Assembly (NCBI GenBank): GCA_018816555.1 | Contig: JAHIVT010000086.1 | Span: 1 to 64,000, forward strand | Length of the DNA: 64,000 nucleotides | Reading direction: 5' to 3' | Source: Pseudomonadota bacterium | Lineage (GTDB): Bacteria > Desulfobacterota > Desulfobulbia > Desulfobulbales > SURF-16 | In this document: positions 1 through 10,109 of the stretch, piece by piece | Position numbering within the stretch: the first letter of the stretch is position 1 | Layout of the letters: each line of letters starts with the position of its first letter | Program-made: the position numbers and the translations under genes | Notes under the pieces: model-generated | Databases searched by the model: none | Seen by the model: only the letters and a program-made list of their open reading frames with translations | What the model was told of the DNA's origin: nothing

Positions 1-153
1 ACCGGCCTGGTGGATTTCCTGAGTGTGCTGGAGAGCCAGCGTGCTCTTTATTTCTCCCAGGACCAGCTGGTGCAGAGTGATCAGCGAGTCTTTCTCGATC
101 TGGTTGCTCTGTTCAAGGCCCTGGGCGGCGGCTGGCAGTTTAGGGAACCTTGA
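1..153 (+). CDS. Outer-membrane efflux protein (TolC/NodT family), C-terminal fragment
   Basis: Frame 1 reads TGLVDFLSVLESQRALYFSQDQLVQSDQRVFLDLVALFKALGGGWQFREP*, a typical NodT/OprM C-terminus; 5' end lies outside the window; followed by RND adaptor and pump genes. Confidence 0.85.
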   Translation, partial: TGLVDFLSVLESQRALYFSQDQLVQSDQRVFLDLVALFKALGGGWQFREP

Positions 154-301
154 AAAATTGCCCTCTGGCCCGATTACCATGTCGCGGCAAAAAGAAAAAT
201 GCTCACATATACCTAATATGCGGAGTTTATACCCATTAGGGTGCTTTTTATTTTCACCGCTCCTTGTTCTCGAACCAGATGTCTAATTTTTCAAGGCACC
301 C
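143..301. repeat. MITE-like imperfect palindromic element at the 3' end of the efflux OMP gene
   Basis: Left arm GGGAACCTTGAAAAATTGCCCTCTGGCCCGA (143-173) matches the reverse complement of 270-301, GGGTGCCTTGAAAAATTAGACATCTGGTTCGA (about 25/32); the interior is also partly palindromic. Confidence 0.6.
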
Positions 302-445
302 TTTAATGATCGGACGGTGACGCCCAGGCGGCGGGGCAGGGAGATGCTGTCGGCCTCACACGAAAACGGGGGGTGCTGATGGCAGATAGCAGACAGGAGG
401 CGGGCTCGTTGCCCGGCCGTCTTGAATAGTTTTGAGGATCAAGTG

Positions 446-1609
446 ATGATTGGGTATGTGAACACGAACTGGCGCACCAGCATCTGCGCAATACTGGCTA
501 TTATGTTGCTTCTCCTCACCGGCTGTTCCGGGAGCAAGGACAAGGCCAAGGCGGCGGATCAGCAGAAAAAATCCGCTGTGCCGGTGACCATCGCCGTTGC
601 CGACCGCAAGACCATGCCGGTGGAGCTGATGGCCATCGGCAACGTGGAGGCCTTTGCCACGGTGGCCATCAAGTCACAGATCACCGGCGAGCTGCAGACC
701 GTGCATTTCCAGGAGGGGCAGGAGGTGAAAAAGGGCGATATGCTCTTCACCATTGATCCCCGGCCCTATGAGGCGAAACTCTCCGAGGCGGAGGCCAATC
801 TGGCCAAGGGGCTGGCCGAGCTGGACAACGCCCGCAAGCAGGTGGACCGTTACGGGGCCGTGGCGCAGAAGGGGTATGTGTCCGCCGAGCAGTACGACCA
901 GGTGCGCACCAGCGCCGCCACCCTGGAGGCCGGCATTCTGGCCGATAAGGCGGCGGTGGAGAATGCCAGACTCGATCTTGCCTATTGCGCCATCCGTTCC
1001 CCCATTGACGGTTTTGCCGGCAATATCAAGGCGGACCAGGGCAATCTGATCAAGGCCAATGCCGATACCGACATGGTCACCATCAACCAGGTGCTTCCCA
1101 TCAATGTCGCCTTTGCCCTGCCGGAAAGGGACCTGCCCCAGGTGAAGCGGTATATGAAGGCTCGCCCTCTGCAGGTCATGGCGGCCATCTCCGAGGAAGA
1201 AGGGCAACCCCTTAGCGGTAAACTCACCTTTATCGACAACACCATTGATCAGGCCACCGGCACCATTCTGCTCAAGGCGAGCTATGCCAATGAGGACGGC
1301 AGGCTCTGGCCCGGACAGTTCGTCAATGTGGTGCTTGCGCTCACCAGCCAGCCGGATGTGGTGGTCATCCCCACCCTGGCTGTGCAGACCGGCCAGAAAG
1401 GTCAGTATGTGTATGTGGTCAAGGAAGATCTCTCCGTGGAATATCGGGACGTGGTCACCGGCATAAACGCCGGCAGTGAGGTGGTGATTGACCAGGGGCT
1501 GCAGGCCGGTGAGAAGGTGGTAACCGACGGCCAGCTCCGTCTTACGCCGGGGGCTCTGGTGAAGATTGCCGACAGCGTCCGGCAGCAGTCAGGCAAGGAG
1601 AGCCAGTGA
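446..1609 (+). CDS. RND efflux periplasmic adaptor (membrane fusion protein), lipoprotein
   Basis: Lipobox LLLLTGCSG; MFP motifs (GNVEAFATVAIKSQITGELQTVHFQEGQEVKKGDMLFTIDPRPYEAKL). Longer ORF from TTG at 422; ATG at 446 is preferred. Confidence 0.9.
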   Translation: MIGYVNTNWRTSICAILAIMLLLLTGCSGSKDKAKAADQQKKSAVPVTIAVADRKTMPVELMAIGNVEAFATVAIKSQITGELQTVHFQEGQEVKKGDMLFTIDPRPYEAKLSEAEANLAKGLAELDNARKQVDRYGAVAQKGYVSAEQYDQVRTSAATLEAGILADKAAVENARLDLAYCAIRSPIDGFAGNIKADQGNLIKANADTDMVTINQVLPINVAFALPERDLPQVKRYMKARPLQVMAAISEEEGQPLSGKLTFIDNTIDQATGTILLKASYANEDGRLWPGQFVNVVLALTSQPDVVVIPTLAVQTGQKGQYVYVVKEDLSVEYRDVVTGINAGSEVVIDQGLQAGEKVVTDGQLRLTPGALVKIADSVRQQSGKESQ

Positions 1610-4600
1610 ATATCCCGGAGCTTTTCATCCGCCGGCCGGTGATGACCACCCTGGTCATGCTGGGCATCCTGGTTTTCGGCATAATGAGTTATGGTCTGCT
1701 GCCGGTGAGCGAACTGCCCAGTGTCGATTTCCCCACCATTCAGGTGACGGCCAGTCTGCCCGGGGCCAGTCCCGAGACCATGGCATCTTCCGTGGCAACG
1801 CCCCTGGAGCGGCAGTTTTCCACCATCGCCGGGGTGGATTCCATGACCTCCACCAGCGGTCAGGGGGTGACCAATGTCACCCTGCAGTTCTCCCTGGACC
1901 ATGATCTGGACGGTGCGGCCCTGGACGTGCAGACCGCCATCTCCAAGGCGCTCAAGCTGCTGCCCGCGGAGATGCCCAGCCCGCCCTCCTATTCAAAGGT
2001 GAATCCTGCTGATTCGCCGATTCTCTACCTGGCGCTGAGCTCGGACATCCTGCCCCTGTCCACCGTGGACGAGTATGCGGAAACCCTCATGGCCCAGCGC
2101 ATCTCCATGGTCAGCGGCGTGGCCCAGGTCATGGTTTACGGAGCCCAGAAGTATGCGGTGCGGGTCCAGGTAAATCCTCGGGCCCTGTCCTCCATGGGCA
2201 TTTCCCTGGATGAGGTGTCCACCGCCATCCAGGAGAGCAACGTCAACCTGCCCACCGGCACCCTGTACGGCCGGCATCAGGCCTTTACCGTGCAGGCCAC
2301 CGGCCAGCTCGGCAGCGCCGACGCCTACCGCCCCCTGATTGTGGCCTACCGCAACGGCTCGCCCATCCGGCTTGAGCAGCTCGGTCGGGTCATCGACAGT
2401 GTGGAGAACGACAAGGCGGCAAGCTGGCTCAACCGCAGCCGGGCCATTGTCCTGGCCATCCAGCGGCAGCCGGGCACCAATACCGTGGAGGTGGTGGATG
2501 CCATCAAGGGACTGCTGCCCTCTTTCCGGGACAGGATTCCCGCCCCGGTGAATCTCTCCATCCTCTATGACCGTTCCCAATCCATCCGGGAATCGGTGCA
2601 CGACGTCAAGTTCACCCTCTATCTCGCCATCTGCCTGGTGGTCATGGTGATCTTTCTCTTTCTGCGCAATTTCTCCGCCACGGTCATCTCCAGCCTCGCT
2701 CTGCCGCTTTCCATCATCGGCACCTTTGCGGTCATGGAGCGTCTGGGCTACAGCCTGGACAATATTTCCCTCATGGCCATCACCCTGTCGGTGGGTTTTG
2801 TGGTGGATGACGCCATCGTCATGCTGGAAAATATCGTGCGCCATATGGAAATGGGCAAGGGCAGGATGCAGGCCGCCCTGGACGGTGCCAGGGAAATCGG
2901 CTTCACCATTGTCTCCATGACCCTTTCCCTTACCGCCGTATTCATTCCGCTGTTCTTCATGGGCGGCATCATGGGCCGGCTGCTGCATGAATTTGCCGTG
3001 ACCATCAGCGCGGCGGTGCTGATTTCAGGCTTTGTCTCCCTGTCGCTGACGCCGATGCTGTGCAGCCGTTTCCTGAAGCCGCCGGGCACTGCCCGGCACG
3101 GCAGGCTGTATGCCGCCTCCGAGCGCTTTTTCGACGGCATGCGGCACGGCTATGAACAAAGCCTGCAAGTGGTGCTGCGCCACCGGCTGGTGACGCTGAT
3201 CTGTTCCATCCTGCTGGTTGCGGTTACCGCCCATCTTTTCAAGATCATTCCCAAGGAGTTCATCCCCAGCCAGGACACGGGACGCATCGTCGGCTTTACC
3301 GAAGGCGCCCAAGGCATCTCGTATCAGTCCATGGTGGAGCATCAGCAGGCGGTGGCCGAGGTTCTCAGCCAGGAGCCTGGTGTCGCCAACTTCATGTCCG
3401 CGGTGGGGGCCAGGAGTTCGAGCCCCACCGGCAACTCCGGCCGCTTTTTCTTGACTCTCACGCCCCTTTCCGAACGGCAGGCGGGTGTTGACCAGATCAT
3501 TCAGGATCTGCGGCAGAAACTGGCGGCCATACCGGGCATCAAGGTGTTTATGCAGAACCCGCCGGTTATCAGGATCGGCGGCCGGCTGACCAAGAGTCTC
3601 TACCAGTATACCCTGCAGGCAACGGACATGGAGGAACTGCAGCAGTGGGCGCCGCAGGTTGAGGACAAGCTGCGGGACATCCCGGAACTGCAGGATCTCT
3701 CCAGTGACCTGGAAATCACCAACCCCCAGGTGGTGGTGGATATAGACCGCAACAAGGCCCTGACTCTCGGCATCACTCCGGAACAGATTGAAAGCACCCT
3801 ATATGATGCCTATGGCTCCCGGCAGGTGTCAACGATTTATACCTCGGCAAACCAGTACCAGGTCATTCTGGAGGTGGAGCCGCAGTATCAGCAATCACCC
3901 GCCTCGCTGTCGCTTCTCTATCTCCGGTCAAACTCGGGCAAGCTTGTGCCTCTGGACAGTGTGGCAACGCTCCACAGGAATCTTGGCCCCCTGACCATCA
4001 ACCACACCGGTCAGCTCCCTTCGGTGACTCTGTCCTTCAACCTCAAGCCCGGCGTGGCACTCGGTGATGCGGTGGACAGGATCCGCACGGCCGTACAGGA
4101 AATGCGGCTGCCTGCCACGGTCACTACCAGCTTCCAGGGCACGGCCCAGGAATTCGAGGCATCGGCCAAAGGCATGTGGTTGCTGCTCACCCTGGCCATC
4201 CTGGTCATCTACATCGTGCTGGGTATCCTGTATGAGAGCTTCATCCACCCGCTGACTATCCTCTCCGGCCTGCCTGCCGCCGGTGTCGGCGCGCTGGTGA
4301 CGCTGCTGCTTTTTGACACCAGCCTGAGCATCTATGCCTTTGTGGGCGTCATCATGCTGATCGGCATAGTGAAGAAGAATGCCATCATGATGATCGACTT
4401 CGCCCTGATGGTGCAGCGCAAGGAGGGGAAAAGCCCGGCGGATGCCATCTATGACGGCTGTATCCTCCGCTTTCGGCCGATCATGATGACCACCATGGCC
4501 GCCCTCATGGGCTCTCTTCCCATCGCCCTGGGCTGGGGCGCCGGGGCGGAGGCCCGCCGGCCTCTGGGTCTGGCGGTGGTGGGCGGTCTTCTCCTTTCCC

Positions 4601-4725
4601 AGTTTCTGACCCTCTACATAACGCCGGTGATCTATATTTATCTGGAGTCGTTTGTGGTAAACATGAAAAAACTGTTCAAGGGGCGGCGGCAGCATGCGGC
4701 TGCGGAAGAGATTTTCCCGCTGTAG
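1606..4725 (+). CDS. RND multidrug efflux permease (MdtB/MdtC/AcrB-like)
   Basis: 1039 aa, HAE1-type RND sequence (FIRRPVMTTLVMLGILVFGIMSYGLLPVSELPSVDFPTIQV, GFVVDDAIVMLENIVRH); overlaps the adaptor stop. Confidence 0.95.
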   Translation: MNIPELFIRRPVMTTLVMLGILVFGIMSYGLLPVSELPSVDFPTIQVTASLPGASPETMASSVATPLERQFSTIAGVDSMTSTSGQGVTNVTLQFSLDHDLDGAALDVQTAISKALKLLPAEMPSPPSYSKVNPADSPILYLALSSDILPLSTVDEYAETLMAQRISMVSGVAQVMVYGAQKYAVRVQVNPRALSSMGISLDEVSTAIQESNVNLPTGTLYGRHQAFTVQATGQLGSADAYRPLIVAYRNGSPIRLEQLGRVIDSVENDKAASWLNRSRAIVLAIQRQPGTNTVEVVDAIKGLLPSFRDRIPAPVNLSILYDRSQSIRESVHDVKFTLYLAICLVVMVIFLFLRNFSATVISSLALPLSIIGTFAVMERLGYSLDNISLMAITLSVGFVVDDAIVMLENIVRHMEMGKGRMQAALDGAREIGFTIVSMTLSLTAVFIPLFFMGGIMGRLLHEFAVTISAAVLISGFVSLSLTPMLCSRFLKPPGTARHGRLYAASERFFDGMRHGYEQSLQVVLRHRLVTLICSILLVAVTAHLFKIIPKEFIPSQDTGRIVGFTEGAQGISYQSMVEHQQAVAEVLSQEPGVANFMSAVGARSSSPTGNSGRFFLTLTPLSERQAGVDQIIQDLRQKLAAIPGIKVFMQNPPVIRIGGRLTKSLYQYTLQATDMEELQQWAPQVEDKLRDIPELQDLSSDLEITNPQVVVDIDRNKALTLGITPEQIESTLYDAYGSRQVSTIYTSANQYQVILEVEPQYQQSPASLSLLYLRSNSGKLVPLDSVATLHRNLGPLTINHTGQLPSVTLSFNLKPGVALGDAVDRIRTAVQEMRLPATVTTSFQGTAQEFEASAKGMWLLLTLAILVIYIVLGILYESFIHPLTILSGLPAAGVGALVTLLLFDTSLSIYAFVGVIMLIGIVKKNAIMMIDFALMVQRKEGKSPADAIYDGCILRFRPIMMTTMAALMGSLPIALGWGAGAEARRPLGLAVVGGLLLSQFLTLYITPVIYIYLESFVVNMKKLFKGRRQHAAAEEIFPL

Positions 4726-4777
4726 GATGGGCGTGTCTAAAGGACTTAGATGTTAAAATGTGACGTTTTATCTGTGC

Positions 4778-4795
4778 CGTCATGCCGGCATGACG
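4778..4795. repeat. Perfect 18-bp palindrome CGTCATGCCGGCATGACG
   Basis: Self-complementary sequence just downstream of the RND permease; possible terminator or REP-like element. Confidence 0.5.
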
Positions 4796-5233
4796 AAGAT
4801 TATTTAATTTCTAGTCTCAACAAACATTATCAGCAATGATTGTCGAGCTATGGTATTGTTTTTGTCAGAAAATTCGGGCTGAACAAAAAAATGCGCCAGC
4901 CAGGGAGCAGAAATATGAGAAAACCAGATGAACAGCGACCATGCGCGATGGGAAGGGCGGTTTGTGGAGCAGCTGGGCTTGCAGGAACACTGATCAGGCT
5001 GACGGTCGGCATAGTGGCTGTTGCCTGTTTGGGGTATCTGGCTGCAGGCTCCATAAGAAAGCAGGAGGGAAAAAAGAAAAAAATGTCACTCCACCCCTCT
5101 CGACGGGGAGATGGCATGCATCATAAATCGGCAGCGACACGCAGCAGCAGCGGACGGCAGGGCGCAGCTCGTGAAAATGCCAGCCGGCTATCTGGCCGTC
5201 CTGCCGGGCGGTTCCCGGGCTGACGACTGCTTC

Positions 5234-5923
5234 TTACGGCTTGGTGGCCAGCGAGGGGACAATGAGGCTGATCACCTGTTTTGCGTCGCCGGCCTGGGAC
5301 AATTCAGCAACTCTGCCCTGCAGGGTGTCGAGGGCTTCCTGGATCATACCCATAGTTTCATCATCAATAAGTTTGGCAAAGTCTTCTTTTTCGCCGCTTA
5401 AACCAAAAGTTATCTGCACGCCGCCATTCTGTTCGCCTGAAATGATCTCAAGGAGAGAGCGGTTCTTCACTCTCTTCAGGGCCATGGTGTAGAGTTTGAA
5501 AACAACATACTGCACCATGGATGGATTGTTGTGGATCGCCGGCAGGCCCTCACGAAGTTCGATCTTCAGATCAATCTCCCTGAGGCGTGAAAATCTTCGT
5601 AAAAATGTGAGTTCTTCCGCCAGCAGGTCATTCACCTGGAAAGTTGAAAACGGCGTGTCCTGGCGATGGGCAAACCCATTGAGATTGTTGGCCATGTCCG
5701 TGGCCTGGACGACTCGTCTCTGAATGGAGGTTGTAATTTTCTGTAGTTTGAGGGCAAGAGCTTCGTCCGTTATCCTGCCCATGTCGATCATGTCAGTGAT
5801 CAATCCATTTGATTCCTTGATGATGGCGAGATGATTCTTCAGGTCGTGGGTAAATCCGGCCAGTATCCGCCCAAAAAATTCAAGCTGCAGGGTGCGAAGT
5901 TCGTATTCACTGTCTTCTTTCAT
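5234..5923 (-). CDS. Histidine-kinase-like phosphotransfer protein with degenerate ATPase region
   Basis: H-box-like FFGRILAGFTHDLKNHLAIIKE; no recognisable N-box or G-boxes in the C-terminal part; adjacent to a response regulator and a histidine kinase. Confidence 0.7.
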   Translation of the reverse strand: MKEDSEYELRTLQLEFFGRILAGFTHDLKNHLAIIKESNGLITDMIDMGRITDEALALKLQKITTSIQRRVVQATDMANNLNGFAHRQDTPFSTFQVNDLLAEELTFLRRFSRLREIDLKIELREGLPAIHNNPSMVQYVVFKLYTMALKRVKNRSLLEIISGEQNGGVQITFGLSGEKEDFAKLIDDETMGMIQEALDTLQGRVAELSQAGDAKQVISLIVPSLATKP

Positions 5924-6306
5924 GGCTGTTTCCTGAGGGTTCTTTGTTCATAGGCCTGGTTTATTTTTTCAAGGAGAAGATCAAGATCAATGGGTTTCAT
6001 GATATAGTCGAAGGCACCACGTTCCATGCCCTCAATGCCGCTGGAGGTGGAGCCGTGGCCGGTCAGCATGATCACCTCAATGGACGGATCATGCGATTTG
6101 ATGCCGTTCAGCACTTCCAGGCCGCTCAGGTCAGGCATTTTCAGATCCAGGATGACGACATCAGGCGTCCGGACAAGAATGGTTGACAGGGCGTCTTTGC
6201 CGTTATTGACAGTTTCCGCCGCTATGTCTCTGAGTTCAAGACGTTCGGCCAGGGTTGCGGCGAACTCTACTTCATCGTCAACGATTAATACTTTTATTTC
6301 ACTCAT
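5920..6306 (-). CDS. Response regulator, single receiver domain
   Basis: [26 protein letters not shown]...VVILDLKMPDLSGLEVL...MLTGHGS...IMKPIDLDLLLEKI. Confidence 0.93.
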   Translation of the reverse strand: MSEIKVLIVDDEVEFAATLAERLELRDIAAETVNNGKDALSTILVRTPDVVILDLKMPDLSGLEVLNGIKSHDPSIEVIMLTGHGSTSSGIEGMERGAFDYIMKPIDLDLLLEKINQAYEQRTLRKQP

Positions 6307-8050
6307 TTTTATCTCTCTCTGCTGATTTGTCGGGTTTAATCGGTAAACGGATTTCAAAGGTAGCTCCCTTGCCGACTTCAGAGCTTACCGTGATGTCCCC
6401 ACCGAGTTTCTTAACCAGCCCATAAGTTATTGAAAGTCCTAAGCCTGTACCTTTGCCTGGTGCCTTGGTTGTAAAAAAAGGATCAAAAATGTGCTTCAGA
6501 ATATTTGGGGGAATGCCCGGGCCGCTGTCCTGGATTTTCACTACCACGTCTTTCGCCTGGAGAACCCCGCTGGTAATCGATATAAGCCCGTCCTTGCCGA
6601 TGGCGTCGATGGCGTTATTGATAATATTTAAAAAGATCTGTTGCAGTTGGCCCTTGTCGCAGTAAATTGTGGGGAGGTCCTCCTGGAAGTGCAGCTCCAG
6701 GCGGATACGGTTATACATGGCCTCTTTTTCCAGGAAATTTAAAACTTCCTGTATCAGTTCGTTCAGTTTGATCTCTTCCAGGATAACGTCCATGCGCCGG
6801 GCAAAACCCAGCAGTCGGTGGGTAATGGCCTTGCAACGGCTGACACCGTTTTGGATTCCTGCAATGGATGTGTAGAATTTATCCTTGTATTTGAAATCTT
6901 CAGTCAGACCCAGCAGGTCCTGCATCAGGCCGCTTTTCTGGTCAATGATTGCCAGGGGATTATTTATTTCATGGGCCACGCCGGCAGCCAGCCTGCCAAT
7001 GGAGGCAAGCTTGTTGGAGTGCTCCGCTTCGGTGAGAAGTGATTGCCTTTTTTCGTCGGTTTCGCGGATGCGGTTGGTGAGCATTGTCGAAAGAGAATAG
7101 GAAATCACCAGACAGGCCACCGAACAGCAGAGGAAGATCAACAGCAGTCTTTTGCGGAAGGAAGACCATGCGGCCTGGTGGACATATTTTTGTTTAATGA
7201 GTACCAGCATCCACGGCGTATTCTCAAGTGCGGCACTGACCTGCAGGACATCGCCCATACCCCGCTCCAGCTTGACGATATCGTGGATATGCGAGGAAGT
7301 TTCACATACCGGACAGTACTCCATGGAGTTGCCGAAAAAGCGGGAGGAGGTCTGCAGTTTGCCGGTTCTGCTGACGAGAAAGATATCATCTGACGCCTTG
7401 GTATTGATGGTTGAGATGAAATTCTGCAGGGTATCGGCATTGATGGTGGCGCGAAGCACCCAGAACTCCTCCGTATCAGGCCGCTTTTTACTGATTGCTA
7501 TGACAAAGTGGGGAATGTTGCGGTAGCCGAGAAAGACGTTGCTGATGTAAAAACCCCGGCTCACTACCTGGTCAAACCATTCCTGCACCCGGTAATTATA
7601 ACCCTGCAGTTTGTAAGGGCCGGCATACGTCAGCTGGATGCCCCGGGAGTCGATAACACCCAGGTCGACAAACCCATTGTATTTTAATTTGAGCCGGATC
7701 AGCATGGTATCCAGGGTTCCCTGCTCCAGGATTTCGTCACAGCGGTCCTCCCGGACAATGAATTCGATGCTGGAATGCAGTTCATTGATCAGGGCCTGCA
7801 TGGTTTTATGGGCGCCTTCCAGGTTCCATAGCAGCTGCTCCCTTTCCGTCGTCTGGAGAAGGTCCCTGTATTGAAAATAACCAATTGCCGCAGTAATGGT
7901 TGCCGGCAGCATGGAGATGGTGAGCATGGTTGTCAGCAGACTGATGCGAAATGTCTTGTACCTTTTATTCATGCCCGACGCATCATCAGTACCGTATTCA
8001 TCTCCCGGTAAAAACTTGGCCAGCCAGCGGTTGAACTTATTCATGGACAT
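6299..8050 (-). CDS. Membrane sensor histidine kinase with extracytoplasmic Cache-like sensor
   Basis: N-terminal TM, ~270-aa sensor, second TM, H-box [14 protein letters not shown]-box [15 protein letters not shown]-boxes DSGPGIPP / [10 protein letters not shown]. Confidence 0.93.
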   Translation of the reverse strand: MSMNKFNRWLAKFLPGDEYGTDDASGMNKRYKTFRISLLTTMLTISMLPATITAAIGYFQYRDLLQTTEREQLLWNLEGAHKTMQALINELHSSIEFIVREDRCDEILEQGTLDTMLIRLKLKYNGFVDLGVIDSRGIQLTYAGPYKLQGYNYRVQEWFDQVVSRGFYISNVFLGYRNIPHFVIAISKKRPDTEEFWVLRATINADTLQNFISTINTKASDDIFLVSRTGKLQTSSRFFGNSMEYCPVCETSSHIHDIVKLERGMGDVLQVSAALENTPWMLVLIKQKYVHQAAWSSFRKRLLLIFLCCSVACLVISYSLSTMLTNRIRETDEKRQSLLTEAEHSNKLASIGRLAAGVAHEINNPLAIIDQKSGLMQDLLGLTEDFKYKDKFYTSIAGIQNGVSRCKAITHRLLGFARRMDVILEEIKLNELIQEVLNFLEKEAMYNRIRLELHFQEDLPTIYCDKGQLQQIFLNIINNAIDAIGKDGLISITSGVLQAKDVVVKIQDSGPGIPPNILKHIFDPFFTTKAPGKGTGLGLSITYGLVKKLGGDITVSSEVGKGATFEIRLPIKPDKSAERDKNE

Positions 8051-8406
8051 GCCTCATCGCCGACAGCACCGGTCAGTATGGTTCCGGAGACAAGGCGGTT
8101 TTCAAGAACCAGTTGCAATGCCTCTGCATAGGGTCCGATAACCGAGTCAAAAATCTTCTTTTTGGTCCAGGAAAGGTATTTGTAATGCCGTTCTTCAATA
8201 CCGCCGCAGACGACGATTGTAATATCCTCCTTGGTAATAAAACTGCAGAGTTCATCTGCAGACGGTCGTGAGATGAGAATGGTTCTTGGTTTCTCGAACA
8301 GATTTTGCCCGTCGGTTGAAGCGATCAGAACCTCTGATACCATGTCAAATCTCGGGGCTATGAAATTCCCCTGGATGGTAATCAGTATTTTGCTAAGTTT
8401 TTCCAC
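8041..8406 (-). CDS. NifB/NifX-like (dinitrogenase Fe-Mo cofactor-binding fold) small protein
   Basis: 121 aa; KILITIQGNFIAPRFDMVSEVLIAS ... DITIVVCGGIEERHYKYLSWTKKKIFDSVIGPYAEALQLVLENRL resembles the Nitro_FeMo-Co fold; overlaps the downstream HK start. Confidence 0.55.
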   Translation of the reverse strand: MEKLSKILITIQGNFIAPRFDMVSEVLIASTDGQNLFEKPRTILISRPSADELCSFITKEDITIVVCGGIEERHYKYLSWTKKKIFDSVIGPYAEALQLVLENRLVSGTILTGAVGDEACP

Positions 8407-8433
8407 GGATGTCCTGTATTTTGTTTGATGGAA

Positions 8434-9846
8434 TTAAGTAAACCCGTGCATTTTCAGTTTGCGCCACAGGGTTGTCCGCCCCCAGCCCAATATCTCAGCG
8501 GCCTGGGACCGGTTGCCTCTTGTCTTGGTCAAGGCCTGCAGAATCATCTCTTTCTCAATATCATTCCAGTTGCCTCCTCTGGGTTTGAATGACTCCGTGT
8601 GAGAAATTTCTTCCTGATGACCGTTGTCATATGCCTTTGGCTGCGGCATGCTGCTGGTGACCTGGTGGGTAAATATATATTGGGGAAGATGCTCGGACCT
8701 TACCCGTTTGCCCTGGCAGATGTTGGCTGCATATTCAATGATATTGCGAAGTTCGCGCACGTTGCCGGGATAGGCATAGGACAACAGTTTGTTGTGGGCA
8801 TTTGTTGTGAACCCCTTGATGGATTTGTTCAATTTTGAATTGAATTCCCTGAGGAAATGGTCAAGCAGCAGGCGGATATCACCCTCCCGTTCCCGCAGGG
8901 GGGGCAGGTGGATACGCAGCACATTGAGCCGGTAAAAAAGGTCTTCACGGAATTTGCCATTCTGGATCTGTTCCCGCAGGTCCCGATGGGTGGCGGCAAT
9001 AACCCGTACATCCACTTTTGTCTTCTGGGTGCCGCCCACCGGATAGAACTCCTTGTCATCCAGAACGGAAAGGATTTTCACCTGCAGGGGCATCGGCAGA
9101 TCGCCGATTTCCGTCAAAAATATCGTGCCGTCATGGGCAAGGCGAAACATGCCCGGTTTGTCTTTGACCGCACCGGTAAAGGCGCCACGGACATAGCCGA
9201 ACAACTCCGACTCGAGAAGTGATTCGGGAAGCGCGCCGCAGTTGACCTTGATAAAAGGATGTCTGGCCCTTTTGGATGCCTTGTGAATGGCTTCGGCGAT
9301 GATATCCTTGCCGGTGCCGGTTTCGCCGGTGATCAGAACCGAGGCGTCGGTATGGGCAAGCACCGGCATGAGTCCGAAGACTTCTTGCATTTTGGGGCTG
9401 TGCCCCAGGATGACATCCGTGCCGTCGTAGATGCGTTGACTCTTGTTTTGCAGGACCGAGATGTCTTCCAGGACCACGAGCAGTCCGACAAGATTACCGC
9501 TTTCGGATCTGAGAGGGGAGATGGTAAACTGAATAGGAATTTTTCTGTGATTCCGATTGATAATATTCCCCTCAATGGAGATCGGCTGGCCTGTTTCCAA
9601 CGCCTTATGAAAATGTTGATTCTTTGGCCCCAGGTTGCAGCGGAGAATAAAGCTGCCGTATACCCCCCTGGCCTGAGCGCTGGTATAGCCGGTGAGGGCT
9701 TCCAGATAGCAGTTCATCTCCACCACACGAAGCCCGGTATCCAGTATGACAATGGCATGCGGGAAACCATTCAACAGCTCTGAAACAGCTATTTCATGGA
9801 GAGATGATAGTTTCATTGATGCCGTGAGTCCATTTTCAAGATTCAT
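8434..9846 (-). CDS. PAS-domain sigma54-dependent transcriptional activator (Fis family)
   Basis: GETGTGKDIIAEAIH Walker A, ELFGYVRGAFTGA (GAFTGA loop), C-terminal Fis HTH NRSQAAEILGWGRTTLWRKLK. Confidence 0.96.
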   Translation of the reverse strand: MNLENGLTASMKLSSLHEIAVSELLNGFPHAIVILDTGLRVVEMNCYLEALTGYTSAQARGVYGSFILRCNLGPKNQHFHKALETGQPISIEGNIINRNHRKIPIQFTISPLRSESGNLVGLLVVLEDISVLQNKSQRIYDGTDVILGHSPKMQEVFGLMPVLAHTDASVLITGETGTGKDIIAEAIHKASKRARHPFIKVNCGALPESLLESELFGYVRGAFTGAVKDKPGMFRLAHDGTIFLTEIGDLPMPLQVKILSVLDDKEFYPVGGTQKTKVDVRVIAATHRDLREQIQNGKFREDLFYRLNVLRIHLPPLREREGDIRLLLDHFLREFNSKLNKSIKGFTTNAHNKLLSYAYPGNVRELRNIIEYAANICQGKRVRSEHLPQYIFTHQVTSSMPQPKAYDNGHQEEISHTESFKPRGGNWNDIEKEMILQALTKTRGNRSQAAEILGWGRTTLWRKLKMHGFT

Positions 9847-10060
9847 TTAAAATCGTATGCTGCTGCAACAGGAACATTCCAGCTGTTTTATAATGTTTAA
9901 TATTGTTTTGAACAATTCCTTTTATCCGTTGCTTCATGATTATTTTCCTGTATTCCCTCCGCTGTTGGTTGCTCCCGCATCTTCTGGCCGGGAAAGTTTC
10001 CCATGTTTTGGTTTTCCTCCTTGACTTCACATTGAGCAATCATTTCACGAAAACAAACGT

Positions 10061-10095
10061 GCATCTGTGAAGCAGGAAATCAGCTTCACAGATGC
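10061..10095 (-). terminator. Hairpin downstream of the universal stress gene
   Basis: GCATCTGTGAAGC / GCTTCACAGATGC perfect 13-bp stem with 9-nt loop, followed on the minus strand by ACGTTTGTTTT. Confidence 0.7.
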
Positions 10096-10109
10096 GATAT
10101 GAGAAAAAC

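Noticed and set aside
23-286. 87-aa ORF at the window start
   Set aside because: Out of frame with the NodT-family C-terminus and runs into the palindromic element.
1993-2988. 331-aa minus-strand ORF
   Set aside because: Shadow ORF inside the RND permease.
4840-5223. 127-aa ORF with one hydrophobic segment
   Set aside because: Possible small membrane protein from ATG at 4914 (GTLIRLTVGIVAVACLGYL) but the C-terminal half is low-complexity basic and no RBS or family support was clear.
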